Positions 49,769 through 59,566 of a stretch of DNA of 64,000 nt are shown piece after piece. A model generated the notes under the pieces. The model did no database searches. It was not told the DNA's origin and saw only the letters and a program-made list of their open reading frames with translations. The position numbers and the translations under genes were made by a program. Origin of the DNA: Hyphomicrobiaceae bacterium (lineage in GTDB: Bacteria > Pseudomonadota > Alphaproteobacteria > Rhizobiales > Hyphomicrobiaceae); assembly GCA_008933705.1 (NCBI GenBank), contig WBUN01000018.1:18044-82043 (forward strand), in the 5' to 3' direction. The first letter of the stretch is position 1. Each line of letters starts with the position of its first letter.

Positions 49769-51688
49769 TCAGAACCGCGTCAAGCCGCGCAGGACAAGCG
49801 AGCGCCCGGCTGCCATCTGGTTGACCAGGAAGGGATCGTCGATGTCGTTGCGCTCGATGTGCTCGGTGTAGGCCTTGTCGAACAGGTTCTCGACGCCGAC
49901 CTGCAACGTCGCGTTCGGCAGCGGTCGCCAAGTCGCCATCACGTCGACGAGGGCAAAGCCGCTTCCTTCGCTGCCGAGGCCGTTGCCGTCGACACCCGAT
50001 CCGGTGCGGAAATAGTTGTCGACCCGGTTCTGGGGCGCGACGGCGCGCAGCCGTCCCTCGATGCCCCAGGCCGGCGTATCGTATCCAACGGTTGTGATCA
50101 CCTCGATGGCGGGAATCTGCCCGATCGGCCTGTTGTCGGTGAGATTCTCGCCATAGGTCAGATGTGCATCGATGCGTGTGAAGAAGCCCGAACTCCACCG
50201 GTAGCCGACGCGCCCCGACAGTCCCGCGATCAGCGCATCGATGTTGCGAAAGACGCTGGCGTTGTTGCTCATGAGAATGCCGGATTGGCCGCGGGCCCGA
50301 TCCCACAAGATGAAATCGTCGGCGTGATCGATGAATGTCCGCGCCGCGAGCTTCCATCCGGCGTGCTGCCAGGCGAACCCGGCCTCGGCGATATGGTGCT
50401 TCTCAGGGTCGAGCGTCGGATTTCCGATCCAGGTGCGATGGACGGGGCCGGGATTGAGCGACGCGCCGGACGGAGGCGTGAACGACACGAAATAGCGCTC
50501 GACCGGATCGGCCGTTCGCACTTGCCGCGAGACGGAGACATACGCGGTCCCCGTCTTGCTGAGGAAGTCCTGTTCCAGGCGAAGCTTTCCCCCGAGATTC
50601 GTCTCGGTGGCTCGATCCTCGCCCGTCACGCCATAGTATTGAAGGAACAGGGATCGGGGCGTCGGCGTGGCGCCGTACCCAGGTGTCACAAGCCCGCTTG
50701 CGTTGACATCGTCAGCCTGGGCGGAGACGAAGCCCAGGCGAATGCCTGCCAGAAGCCGCGCCGAAGCGTTCAAGTTCGCCGTGACATCGCCGAAGGCGGT
50801 CACGTCGGAAACACGGGCGTCGGGCTGGACGCGCGACTGTGCATTCAAGGTCGATATACTCGCGCCCTGAAAGCGCGTGGCGTCGCGATGGTCGTCCTTG
50901 ACGTCAACGCCCAGCGAATAGGCCAGGCCCGGCTGCGCAAACAGCGCGGCGGCGCGCCCCTCGATCAAATCCCGGCTGAACCGCGCGAGGGTGGCCGCAC
51001 CGACGAGCGGACGATAGCTGAAATTGTCGTTCTCGCGCTCGAGCAGCGTTGCCTTGGCCGTCACCTCGATAGCCTTGAGAGGCCCGGCCATCACGGGAAG
51101 GCGGGCCCGTGCCGCGAAGATGTCGGCATCGAAAAACCTCGTGTCGAGGAGGGCACCGCCATAGAGCGTCTTGTGCCGCTCCGCCCGGGTGTAGTCGAAG
51201 GACAGCAATGTGCCGTCGGGCGCCGCGAAGCCGACCCCGGCCGAGTAGGTGCGCCGATCGAACCCGTTGCGTTGGTCCGTACCGTGTCCGTCGCGCCACT
51301 CGCCCACGTCTTCGCCATAGATTGTGCCGCGCACAAAGAACCCTTGCGCGCGCACGCTGGCGCTCGCCAGCCCTTCGATCAGGTGGCACGACGAGGAATA
51401 GTTGAAGCCGACGAGGCCGTGCGTGCCCTCAGGAGGCGCCGGCGGCGGCACCATGCCGGGCGGAAGAATGGTGCCGACGGGGCCGCCCCACCACTGGCTG
51501 CAGGAGGCGATGTCCGGCCGCCACGGATTGCGCAACGCCGGACCGGCGGTCGGATCGTAGATGCCTGTCGGAATGAGATCCAAGGCCGCGGGTCGCTGCT
51601 CGGTGCCCTTGTCGACAGCCTGCGCGAACGCGATCGTCGGCAGAGACAGGAGCCCGACGACGGCTCCCTTCAATATCAAGCCCTTCAC
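49769..51688 (-). CDS. TonB-dependent-receptor-like outer membrane beta-barrel, apparently lacking a plug domain
   Basis: Signal peptide MKGLILKGAVVGLLSLPTIAFA; C-term WRPLPNATLQVGVENLFDKAYTEH...RGLTRF typical of TonB receptors; no plug motif seen in the N-terminus. Confidence 0.7.
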   Translation of the reverse strand: MKGLILKGAVVGLLSLPTIAFAQAVDKGTEQRPAALDLIPTGIYDPTAGPALRNPWRPDIASCSQWWGGPVGTILPPGMVPPPAPPEGTHGLVGFNYSSSCHLIEGLASASVRAQGFFVRGTIYGEDVGEWRDGHGTDQRNGFDRRTYSAGVGFAAPDGTLLSFDYTRAERHKTLYGGALLDTRFFDADIFAARARLPVMAGPLKAIEVTAKATLLERENDNFSYRPLVGAATLARFSRDLIEGRAAALFAQPGLAYSLGVDVKDDHRDATRFQGASISTLNAQSRVQPDARVSDVTAFGDVTANLNASARLLAGIRLGFVSAQADDVNASGLVTPGYGATPTPRSLFLQYYGVTGEDRATETNLGGKLRLEQDFLSKTGTAYVSVSRQVRTADPVERYFVSFTPPSGASLNPGPVHRTWIGNPTLDPEKHHIAEAGFAWQHAGWKLAARTFIDHADDFILWDRARGQSGILMSNNASVFRNIDALIAGLSGRVGYRWSSGFFTRIDAHLTYGENLTDNRPIGQIPAIEVITTVGYDTPAWGIEGRLRAVAPQNRVDNYFRTGSGVDGNGLGSEGSGFALVDVMATWRPLPNATLQVGVENLFDKAYTEHIERNDIDDPFLVNQMAAGRSLVLRGLTRF

Positions 51689-51829
51689 AGAGATTCTCCC
51701 CCAACTCAGTCCCGTAGCGAGGCGAACTGGCTGGCTGGAGCGGGAGCTGAGCTCCCCCCTGGCTGGCTTGTCAGCACGATGTGATGGTCAATTTCTTGAC
51801 TACGCTAGTATAGAAATAGGTAGCGGGGC

Positions 51830-51843
51830 TTGACTTTGGTCAA
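51830..51843. promoter_or_regulatory. Crp/Fnr-type box TTGACTTTGGTCAA
   Basis: Identical 14-mer to 49670-49683, upstream of the TonB-receptor-like gene. Confidence 0.6.
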
Positions 51844-51943
51844 GCCGCCGATCGCGGCGGCGATCGCCCGCTCAGCGAGGCGGAGGGGACCTGTCGCCGC
51901 CGCCGCAACGAGTGCTTTTCCGCGACACGCGAGCGGCGCGCGG

Positions 51944-54820
51944 TTATCTCCGCTTCCTGGTGAACTCGGCGCCGAATGAAAGAGATCCTGGCGTTCGAAT
52001 ATGACCGAGCGGCTTCAAGGGCTCGAACCGCGGGTATGTCTCGCGTGCCTCGTCCGGCTTCGCCTTTTCGATGCGAACACGCAGGTCGTACCAGGCGGCC
52101 TGCCCGGTGACAGGGTCCGAATTGGAGAAGTGGTAGCCGCCCTCACGCTCCGGCAGCAGCTCGCTGATGAGATGGTTGAGCAGGAAGCCGTGCGTGGCTT
52201 CGGGAGCCTTGCTATCGAGGCCCCAAGCGCCGGAGCGCTTGCCGATGGCGTTCCAGGTCCACACGGTATCCGGGTTCACCCCTTCCATCAGCTTCACCTG
52301 CGCCTTGACGCGCCCGATATGACTCGCAATCCAGACCCAGTCGTCATCAGCGATGCCGAGCTCGGCGGCCTTCGACCGGCTCATGTAAAGGCGGTTTCGC
52401 GCCGTGATCTGGCGAAGCCACGCATTCTGCGAGCCCCATGAGTGATACATGTGCATGGGGCGTTGAGTGATGGCGTACATGGGGAACTCGCGATCATCGA
52501 CCATCGTGCCCTCGAACGGCGGATACCACGTGGGCAAAGGATCGAAATAGGCCGCAATACGTTGGCGGTGGTGGTCTGGCGGTTGGATTTGACCGTGTCC
52601 GCGTGCGGCCAGGCGAAAGCGCTGCATCGGCTCCACGTACAGTTGGAACACCAGCCTGGCACCGTCGCCGAGGTACCCCACAGAGGTTGCCCAATCGAGA
52701 TAGGCGCGGTTGGCGTGCTTGTAGTAGCGCATATCCGCAGGGAGGTGGTGCACGTGGAAGCCGCCGTTCTCGACATAGCGCTCGAGCTGCTTTGGGTTGG
52801 GTGCACCGGTGCCGAACAAGGTGCCGTCCTTGCCGCGCCAGCCGGCCAGCGGACCGACGCCGGGCAGCCGCTCGTGGTTGATGATGTAGTCGGGATAGCC
52901 GCCGGGATACTTTCTCGTGCCGTCCGCATTCGTGAACGCCGGCAGCCCCAGCCGCCACCCAAGATCGATCAGCACGCTCTGGAATGGCCGCACATCGCGA
53001 TCGGGCTTCACTACGGGATGCCTGATGGCATCGGCAGGGCCGTCAGGCTCGGAGATCGGCCGATCGAGCAGCGAGATGCAGTCCCAGCGTTCCAGATAGG
53101 TCGTGTCCGGCAGCACGAGGTCGGCATAGGGCACCATCTCGGAGGAATAGGCGTCGGAGTAGATGATCTTCGGGATCTTGTATTCGCCCGTCTTCTCGTC
53201 GCGCGCCGTCAGGTGCTCGAGAATTGCGGGCGTATTCATGGTCGAGTTCCACGCCATGTTCGCCATGTACATGAAGAGCACGCCGATGGGGTAAGGATCG
53301 GCCGTTGCGGCATTGGTGATGACCATGTGCATCAGGCCGTGGGCCGCAAGCGGCGCGTCCCAACTGAAAGCCTTGTCTATGCGCTGCGGCTTTCCGTCAG
53401 CGTCGACCAGAAGGTCCTCGGGACATGTCGGGAAGCCGAGATGAGGCCCGCCAAGGGGCTCGTTGCGGGCGATCTGTCCGGGCTTTCCCGTGGGCTTCAG
53501 GCGCGGGGGTATGCACTTGGGATAGGGCGCTTTGTAGCGATACCCGCCGGGGCAGTCGATGGAGCCGAGCAGGATCTGCAGGATGTGGATCATGCGGCAG
53601 GTGTGGAAGCCGTTCGAATGCGCCGATATTCCGCGCATGGCATGCATCGATACGGGTCGACCGATCGTCTTCTCATGCCGCCTGCCGGCCCAATCGGTCC
53701 AGGGGATGTCGAGCACGACCTCCTCTTTGAAGGCGGCGTGCGCCAGTTCACCCGCAATGCGGCGGATGGTGGCGGCGGCGATGCCGGTCACGGCGGCAGC
53801 TCGCTCGGGAGCGTACTCCTCCGCCAGGAAGCGCTTGGTCAGAAGCTCGAAGACCGGGACTGCCTTGCGTCCGTCCGGCAGCGCGAAGGTGCCGGACAGG
53901 GCCGGCGTGATATCGGGCGAGCCGGCATCGACAAGCGTGCCGGTCTTCCTGTTGAACGCCAAGGGCTCTCCAGCGGAGCCGCGCGCGAACAACCCATCGT
54001 CGCCCGCGCCAGCGTCCTGGATCACCAGCCAGGATGCATTGGCGTAGCGGACGAGGTAGTCGACGTCGATCTGCTGAGTGTGCAAGAGCTCGTGGATGAG
54101 CGCCGCCACGAACAGCCCGTCGGTGCCGGGCTTGATGCCGACCCACTCGTCGGCGACCGCGCCGTAGCCGGTTCTGACGGGGTTGATGGCGACGATCTTG
54201 GCGCCATTCTTCTTGAGCTTTCCCAGGCCGATCTTGATCGGATTGGAGGCATGGTCCTCCGCCACGCCGAACAGCATGAAATAGCGCGTATGGTCCCAGT
54301 CCGGCTCGCCGAACTCCCAGAACGAACCGCCGAACGTGTAGAGGCCGGCGGCTGCCATGCTGACGGAGCAGAAGCCGCCGTGGGCGGCATAGTTGGGCGT
54401 GCCGAACTGAATGGCCCACCAGCCGGTCAGCGACTGGCTCTGGTCGCGGCCGGTGAAGAAGGCCAGCCGCTTTGGGTCCGTCGTCCGCACGCGAGCGAGC
54501 CAGCCCGTCGCAATGTCGAGCGCCTCCTCCCAGGAGATCTCCTTGAACTCGCCGGAGCCGCGCGGCCCGACGCGCAGGAGCGGAGCCTTCAGGCGCGCCG
54601 GGGAATAGTGCTGCATGATGCCGGCCGAGCCTTTGCCGCACAGCACGCCCTTGTTCACGGGGTGATCGCGGTTGCCGTCGATGTAGCGGACCTTGCCGTC
54701 CTTGAGGTGCACGCGGATGCCGCAGCGGCACGCGCACATGTAGCAGGTGGTGGTCTTGATCTCGTCGGCAGAGGGTACCGAAAGGTCGACCAGACCCTCT
54801 TGGCTCGTGCTGGCCCTCAT
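51944..54820 (-). CDS. soeA: molybdopterin oxidoreductase, SoeA-like (sulfite dehydrogenase, cytoplasmic quinone-reducing type)
   Basis: TTCYMCACRCGIRVHLKDGKVRYIDGNRDHPVNKGVLCGKGSAGIMQHYSPARLKAPLLRVGPRGSGEFKEISWEEALD, characteristic of SoeA; in a Sox locus. Confidence 0.78.
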   Translation of the reverse strand: MRASTSQEGLVDLSVPSADEIKTTTCYMCACRCGIRVHLKDGKVRYIDGNRDHPVNKGVLCGKGSAGIMQHYSPARLKAPLLRVGPRGSGEFKEISWEEALDIATGWLARVRTTDPKRLAFFTGRDQSQSLTGWWAIQFGTPNYAAHGGFCSVSMAAAGLYTFGGSFWEFGEPDWDHTRYFMLFGVAEDHASNPIKIGLGKLKKNGAKIVAINPVRTGYGAVADEWVGIKPGTDGLFVAALIHELLHTQQIDVDYLVRYANASWLVIQDAGAGDDGLFARGSAGEPLAFNRKTGTLVDAGSPDITPALSGTFALPDGRKAVPVFELLTKRFLAEEYAPERAAAVTGIAAATIRRIAGELAHAAFKEEVVLDIPWTDWAGRRHEKTIGRPVSMHAMRGISAHSNGFHTCRMIHILQILLGSIDCPGGYRYKAPYPKCIPPRLKPTGKPGQIARNEPLGGPHLGFPTCPEDLLVDADGKPQRIDKAFSWDAPLAAHGLMHMVITNAATADPYPIGVLFMYMANMAWNSTMNTPAILEHLTARDEKTGEYKIPKIIYSDAYSSEMVPYADLVLPDTTYLERWDCISLLDRPISEPDGPADAIRHPVVKPDRDVRPFQSVLIDLGWRLGLPAFTNADGTRKYPGGYPDYIINHERLPGVGPLAGWRGKDGTLFGTGAPNPKQLERYVENGGFHVHHLPADMRYYKHANRAYLDWATSVGYLGDGARLVFQLYVEPMQRFRLAARGHGQIQPPDHHRQRIAAYFDPLPTWYPPFEGTMVDDREFPMYAITQRPMHMYHSWGSQNAWLRQITARNRLYMSRSKAAELGIADDDWVWIASHIGRVKAQVKLMEGVNPDTVWTWNAIGKRSGAWGLDSKAPEATHGFLLNHLISELLPEREGGYHFSNSDPVTGQAAWYDLRVRIEKAKPDEARETYPRFEPLKPLGHIRTPGSLSFGAEFTRKRR

Positions 54821-54890
54821 TGCGCTGCTCCCTGCTCGTGCCGCCGAGGACGGCGGTCCCCCATCTTTTTTGCGAGGGCGTTGCGGCTAA

Positions 54891-54910
54891 ATATTTGAAA
54901 TCGCGAATAT
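54891..54910. promoter_or_regulatory. ATATTT-N8-GAATAT operator (site A)
   Basis: atatttgaaatcgcgaatat between soeA and metallophosphatase genes (divergent). Confidence 0.55.
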
Positions 54911-55058
54911 AATGATATAGCTCGGCTGTGGGAATGGGAAGTAGGCGCCGGTCGGCCGACAAGCCGTCGGCATCAGCCGGTGCGTCAGCTTGTGTCCTGG
55001 CCGAGGCGTCTCATTGCTGGGCCGACTTCCGCTTCACGCCCGAGGACTGGGACCGGCA

Positions 55059-55817
55059 ATGCACGTTGCGCAGATTTCCGACACGCACATTCAGACACGA
55101 GATCGATCGGCGAGGTCGCGGCTCGATGATCTTGACCGCACCGTCGCCTCGATCAACGCGCTGAGGCCGCGTCCCGCTGCCGTGCTGCACACGGGAGATG
55201 TCGCCCATGACGGCGCGCCCTCGGACTATGCAGCTGCCCGAGAGATTCTCTGCGAGCTCGCCTGCCCGGTCTTTGCAACCGTCGGCAACAAGGATGGACG
55301 CGGTGCCTTTCGACAGGCCTTCGCGCCGGATGGATACATGCGCGGCGACGCCGGCTTCGTGCAGTATGCGGTGGAGCTGGGCGCATTGCGCGTCGTTGCC
55401 GTCGATACGCTGGACGCCGACAGCAATCTTGGTGCGTTCTGCGCCGCGCGGGAGGCCGACCTTCGACGCCTTCTCAGCTCTCCGGCAGAGCTGCCGACGC
55501 TGGTGTTCCTGCATCATGCTCCGGTTCCCCTGCCGGACATGGCGAGACAACCTCTGCAATTCCGGGATCCCCGGAGGGCTGCCGCGCTTGCCCGCTGCAT
55601 CGCCGAATGCCGCAACGTGATCGGGGTTGTCGCGGGCCATGTGCATCGCACGCGGCTTGTCGCGTTCGAAGAAACGATGCTGAGCACCGCACCGAGCATT
55701 GCCGCGGATCTCAGCAAGGAGAAGCTGCCCGGCAGATACGCCGGTCGTCCCGTCTATCACCTTCATGCCGTCGACGGCGCGCGTATGGCCAGCGCAAGCG
55801 TTCTTGTGGAGCCTTGA
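55059..55817 (+). CDS. calcineurin-like metallophosphoesterase
   Basis: HVAQISDTHIQTRDRS, VLHTGDVAHDGAPSDYAAAREIL, GNKDGRG, FLHHAPVP, VAGHVHRTRL. Confidence 0.8.
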   Translation: MHVAQISDTHIQTRDRSARSRLDDLDRTVASINALRPRPAAVLHTGDVAHDGAPSDYAAAREILCELACPVFATVGNKDGRGAFRQAFAPDGYMRGDAGFVQYAVELGALRVVAVDTLDADSNLGAFCAAREADLRRLLSSPAELPTLVFLHHAPVPLPDMARQPLQFRDPRRAAALARCIAECRNVIGVVAGHVHRTRLVAFEETMLSTAPSIAADLSKEKLPGRYAGRPVYHLHAVDGARMASASVLVEP

Positions 55818-55998
55818 GTCTCCTCAAGCCGGCTTGAATTGCGGGTGCCGGCTCGCGCCCCGTGCGTCTCATCCAGCCCAGCGCGTTTCCAGTGCGCCGT
55901 GCATTGCGGTGAGCAGGGCAACGGCGCCTCTACGGCGCCGTTGGTCGCACATTCTGGCCGCAGCGCGCAGGCTGGAGGCTTTGGAAGTACGGCACCGG

Positions 55999-57315
55999 CT
56001 ATTTGAGCGGTGCTTCTGCCCCAAAGCGGTACTTGATGCCGGCGGTGACCTCTAACTGGTGCATGCCGATCTCGATCTGATGGGCCGCATTGGAGGGTCC
56101 GCCGAAGGCAAGCTCATTGCCGGTCACCGTCGTATGCGGGGCATACATGGCCGCCAACTCGAGATCGAGGTTTCGCGAGAGCCTGTACTGCAGCCCGCCG
56201 GTGATGTGATGCTGCACAACGCCGGGCGCCAGAATGTTGAACATCACATCGCGCGATGGAATGGGCTGAGTATTGTAGGCGTATCCTGCACGCAGCGTCA
56301 GATTTGGCGAAGTCCTCCATTCGACACCGATCTTGACGATGTCGATGTCCTTCCATCCGAAACCCGAGCCGTTGTCGAGGCCAAGCAGACCGCCTGTCAG
56401 GAAGTTCGGCGATGGATTTGCGATGGAGGGGACGCTGCCGTACCAGATGCGCTTGTAGTCGGCCATCACGGTCACAGCCGGCGTAACATCGAGGGCGACG
56501 CCTGCCTGCAAGCTTGCCGGGATGTCGAAGCCACCCTGCTCGGCAAAAAGGCCGCTGTAGCGATCGAACCTCTGCATCCAGATCGGTGTGCTGCCTGCGA
56601 GACCGAGGCGCAAGTTCGGCAGCACAGACCATTCGATTCCGGCCCGCAGGCCACCGCCGAACGACACATCGGTGTCGCGGCCGGACAGATTTGCCGAGTC
56701 GCTCGACGCCGTGCTGAAGGCGGCAAGGCCTTTTGCCTCGAACATCTGCATCGCAAAGATGGGCGCGACTCCGACCGATACGTTGCCGAACTTCTTTGCG
56801 CCGGCGACCGACAGGAACATTTGCTGTAGATTGACGCCGGCCCTGCCCGCGCAAAATACTCCCGCTCCAGCGCCGCAGCCGCTGACCGTGTTGGTACCGT
56901 ATTCCGTGTTCATGCCGCCGTTGCCGTACATCGTCAGCGCAACGGCATCAAATAGCGGATGACCATGGAGGCGCCAGTTGCGCGCTATGTTCGGTACGGG
57001 AAAGAATTCGTTGTCGCTTTCAACCGTGCCCGTGGGCGTGAAGCCCGCTGGGCCAGAGCCTTTCATCTCGCGGCGCGGACTGAAGATCGAGAGGGCAACG
57101 TCCAACTCGTTGTCGGCGTGGACGATCCCAGCGGGATTGAGTGAAGCGGCAGTTGCATCGCGGCCATCCGCGACGCCGGCGCCGGCGAGCGCCTTCTGCC
57201 TGGCGCCGTAGCCGTGCTGGAAGTAGCCCTCGGTTGCGAAGGCAGACGTTGCGGGTTCGAACGCGAGCACCGCCACGGCTGCGCCGAGGATTCCACGTGC
57301 AATCTTTTGTTTCAT
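55999..57315 (-). CDS. FadL/OmpP1/TodX-family outer membrane transporter
   Basis: FATEGYFQHGYGARQKALAGAGVADGRDATAASLNPAGIV; LRAGYAYNTQPIPSRDVMFNILAPGVVQHHITGGLQYRLS. Confidence 0.82.
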   Translation of the reverse strand: MKQKIARGILGAAVAVLAFEPATSAFATEGYFQHGYGARQKALAGAGVADGRDATAASLNPAGIVHADNELDVALSIFSPRREMKGSGPAGFTPTGTVESDNEFFPVPNIARNWRLHGHPLFDAVALTMYGNGGMNTEYGTNTVSGCGAGAGVFCAGRAGVNLQQMFLSVAGAKKFGNVSVGVAPIFAMQMFEAKGLAAFSTASSDSANLSGRDTDVSFGGGLRAGIEWSVLPNLRLGLAGSTPIWMQRFDRYSGLFAEQGGFDIPASLQAGVALDVTPAVTVMADYKRIWYGSVPSIANPSPNFLTGGLLGLDNGSGFGWKDIDIVKIGVEWRTSPNLTLRAGYAYNTQPIPSRDVMFNILAPGVVQHHITGGLQYRLSRNLDLELAAMYAPHTTVTGNELAFGGPSNAAHQIEIGMHQLEVTAGIKYRFGAEAPLK

Positions 57316-57493
57316 TAGTTCCCTCCCAACAGCGCTGTTGGCCCAGCGCTTCAGCTCTTGTGGCTGATTGCACGCTCAGGGGGCCGGCAGCGGATCGCGA
57401 AGCAAGGCGTCCACGTCAGTCCGCACGGAAGCCTCGGCTGCCGGGGGACTGATAACAAGCATCGGTCAAATGGCTGAACGCCGCAATATAATG

Positions 57494-57513
57494 ATATTCG
57501 AATCATTGAATAT
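57494..57513. promoter_or_regulatory. ATATTC-N8-GAATAT operator (site B, perfect arms)
   Basis: atattcgaatcattgaatat upstream of the FadL-family gene. Confidence 0.65.
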
Positions 57514-57584
57514 GGCGGCACTTTTGCGCGCTCATGTGCCCTTTTTGGCACATAGTGATTCGCCGCAACTCCAAAGGCAGTTTC

Positions 57585-57606
57585 CCCGGCCGCAAGGACG
57601 GCCGGG
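57585..57606. terminator. hairpin downstream of dsrE2-like gene
   Basis: cccggccg-caagga-cggccggg, 8-bp perfect stem, no clear T-tract. Confidence 0.35.
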
Positions 57607-57642
57607 TTGGTTGGCCGGTCGGCTGGGCGCCTCCCGTGCGCG

Positions 57643-58146
57643 TCAGATGAAGAGATTGATGTCCGACTTGAGCGCCTTTTCCATGTAGGTGGCGGCGCCG
57701 CCGATGACGATGCCGGGGATCATGTCCTTCTTCTTGAACTCGAACAGATCCATCGTCATCTGGCAGCCGATCAACTCGACCTCGCTGTCGACGGCGGCCG
57801 TGCGCAGATCCTCGATGGAAGCCACGCCCTTCTTCTTGATGAGGTTCTTCATCATCTTGGTCGCCATGCCGTTCACCCCCGGCAGCATGGCCACCATGTT
57901 CGGCATCTTCATGTGCATGCCCATCATCGGCATGGCCATGTCGGGCTTTCCGAGAGGCGAGATCTGCAGGTCGAGCTTCTTCAGCAACAGCGGCAGGCCA
58001 TAGAAGGTGAAGAACATGGAGACCTTGACGTCCATGGCCGCCGCTGTGGTCGCAAGGATGAAGGGCGGATAGGCCCAGTCGAGCGTGCCCTTGGTTACGA
58101 TGATGGACATGCTCTTGGCGTTTGGCGTGGCAGCGTTTGCGGACAT
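57643..58146 (-). CDS. DsrE/DsrF-like (DsrE2-type) sulfur-carrier family protein
   Basis: MSIIVTKGTLDWAYPPFILATTAAAMDVKVSMFFTFYGLPLLLKK, VELIGCQMTMDLFEFKKKDMIPGIVIGGAATYMEKALKSDINLFI. Confidence 0.8.
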   Translation of the reverse strand: MSANAATPNAKSMSIIVTKGTLDWAYPPFILATTAAAMDVKVSMFFTFYGLPLLLKKLDLQISPLGKPDMAMPMMGMHMKMPNMVAMLPGVNGMATKMMKNLIKKKGVASIEDLRTAAVDSEVELIGCQMTMDLFEFKKKDMIPGIVIGGAATYMEKALKSDINLFI

Positions 58147-58200
58147 TGTCTCCTCCTCCGGCAGTGGCACGCGGGGTTGGGCCCCGGCTCGGCGCCTGTT

Positions 58201-58220
58201 AAATTAGAATATGCGAATGT
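58201..58220. promoter_or_regulatory. degenerate AAATTA-N8-GAATGT operator (site C)
   Basis: aaattagaatatgcgaatgt upstream of dsrE2-like gene. Confidence 0.4.
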
Positions 58221-58383
58221 ACTCATTATCGCAATTGGACCTTTGCGCGCTCAATCGTATCGCACCAGCGACCTCCCTGACGCGCTGAGGTGCGATCGCC
58301 GGCCACGGGTGGCCGTCATGTGCATCTCGTCCTGGCGCTCGCCGGGAGAGCGGGGGTTGATCATCGCTCGTCGGATGGTTAAG

Positions 58384-58411
58384 ATATCTAAAAATCTGAA
58401 TGTTCGAATGC
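58384..58411. promoter_or_regulatory. overlapping ATATCT-N8-GAATGT / AAATCT-N8-GAATGC operators (site D)
   Basis: atatctaaaaatctgaatgttcgaatgc, upstream of the DUF2147-like gene. Confidence 0.4.
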
Positions 58412-58464
58412 TTGGGATCGGAACCCCTCGCTTCGTCCTGCGTCCACAACCCTGGGAGGAAGAA

Positions 58465-58848
58465 ATGCGCACGCGTCACATCGCTCTTGGAAGCTTGCTC
58501 GTCCTGGCCGCGGTCGCCTCGTCGCCGGCATCGGCTGCCGAGCTCAAGGACATGGTCGGCAAGTGGAAGTGGACCGACTACACGGTCGATGTGAAGGAAT
58601 GCACATCGAACCCCTCCGGAGCCGGATTGTGCGCGACCGTCACGGCGGGACCAAAGAACGTCGGCATGGAGATGATCCGCTCGAAGCTCGAGAAGAAGAG
58701 CGAGGTCTTCGTCGGCCAGATTGCCCATCCCGCGACGGCCGAGATCTACAACACCAAGATGACGTTGAAGGACCCGGATACGTGGGGCATGGACGGCTGC
58801 ACGGCGGCCAATGTCTGTGCGACCGGAGATTTCAAGCGCGTCAAGTGA
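58465..58848 (+). CDS. DUF2147-like secreted protein
   Basis: Signal peptide MRTRHIALGSLLVLAAVASSPASAAELKDMVGKWKWTDYTVDVKECTSNPSGAGLCATV. Confidence 0.65.
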   Translation: MRTRHIALGSLLVLAAVASSPASAAELKDMVGKWKWTDYTVDVKECTSNPSGAGLCATVTAGPKNVGMEMIRSKLEKKSEVFVGQIAHPATAEIYNTKMTLKDPDTWGMDGCTAANVCATGDFKRVK

Positions 58849-59075
58849 ATGCGCCTGGCGGGGCGAGCGCCCGCAGGCGAGCGCGGCGCGGGCGCAGGGC
58901 ACGTCCTGCGCCCGGCGTGAAGAAGAAGGCGAACATCGTCATCTGATCGGCCGCCTGCGACGCGGATCCAGGCCGGCAGCAGATCGGGACTGGCGCCCCA
59001 CAGGCACCATCTCGCGATTTGTTGCCACCAGCCGGGGATCGGCGACTTTGAAGAGACCAACCGGGGAGGAGGTCC

Positions 59076-59429
59076 ATGCGTCAATTCATGTTGGATATGA
59101 TGGCGAGCATGATGCCGTTCATGATGCCGCTGGTCTGGCTCGGCGTCGCGCTGATCGTCCTGGGCGTGCTGTCGGTCGTGCTCAGGTTGCTTACGAACAG
59201 TGCGCTGGCCGGCCGTGGCGCCCTCTGGTTCGGCACGTTGCTCGTGATCGTTGGCTTGTTCTTCATTGCCTCGCAGGGGGCAGGCATGCTGCTGGGCGCC
59301 ACGCCTGCGATCAACTTCGGCGATGCCACGAAATACGAGTTCAACCTCAAGCCATTCTGGATGGTCGGGCTCGCCTTTCTGGTGCCCGGGCTCGTCATCC
59401 GGGCATTGCGGGGCTCGTCAGGCGGCTGA
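59076..59429 (+). CDS. small integral membrane protein of unknown function
   Basis: 117 aa, three hydrophobic segments; RBS gggaggagg upstream of ATG 59076. Confidence 0.55.
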   Translation: MRQFMLDMMASMMPFMMPLVWLGVALIVLGVLSVVLRLLTNSALAGRGALWFGTLLVIVGLFFIASQGAGMLLGATPAINFGDATKYEFNLKPFWMVGLAFLVPGLVIRALRGSSGG

Positions 59430-59566
59430 AGAACCCGCGGCACGGCGCGCAGAACGGGTACCGGCGTAATGACGCGCCGACGTGCTCATGTCCCGGTTCC
59501 GAAGTTCGCCGAAGTCTGCCGAACAACGGCCAGCGACAAGGGCCGCCGCATTTCTCGATCATCGCA

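Noticed and set aside
49751-51784. 677-aa plus-strand ORF opposite the TonB-receptor-like gene
   Set aside because: Shadow ORF; the minus-strand frame has signal peptide and barrel features.
51847-51866. GCCGCC-GATCGC-GGCGGC hairpin as a terminator of soeA
   Set aside because: Short stem in very GC-rich sequence, no T-tract, ~80 bp from the soeA stop; too weak to call.
52442-54898. 818-aa plus-strand ORF opposite soeA
   Set aside because: Low-complexity His/Arg/Gly/Val-rich shadow ORF antisense to a clear molybdopterin oxidoreductase; typical of GC-rich DNA.
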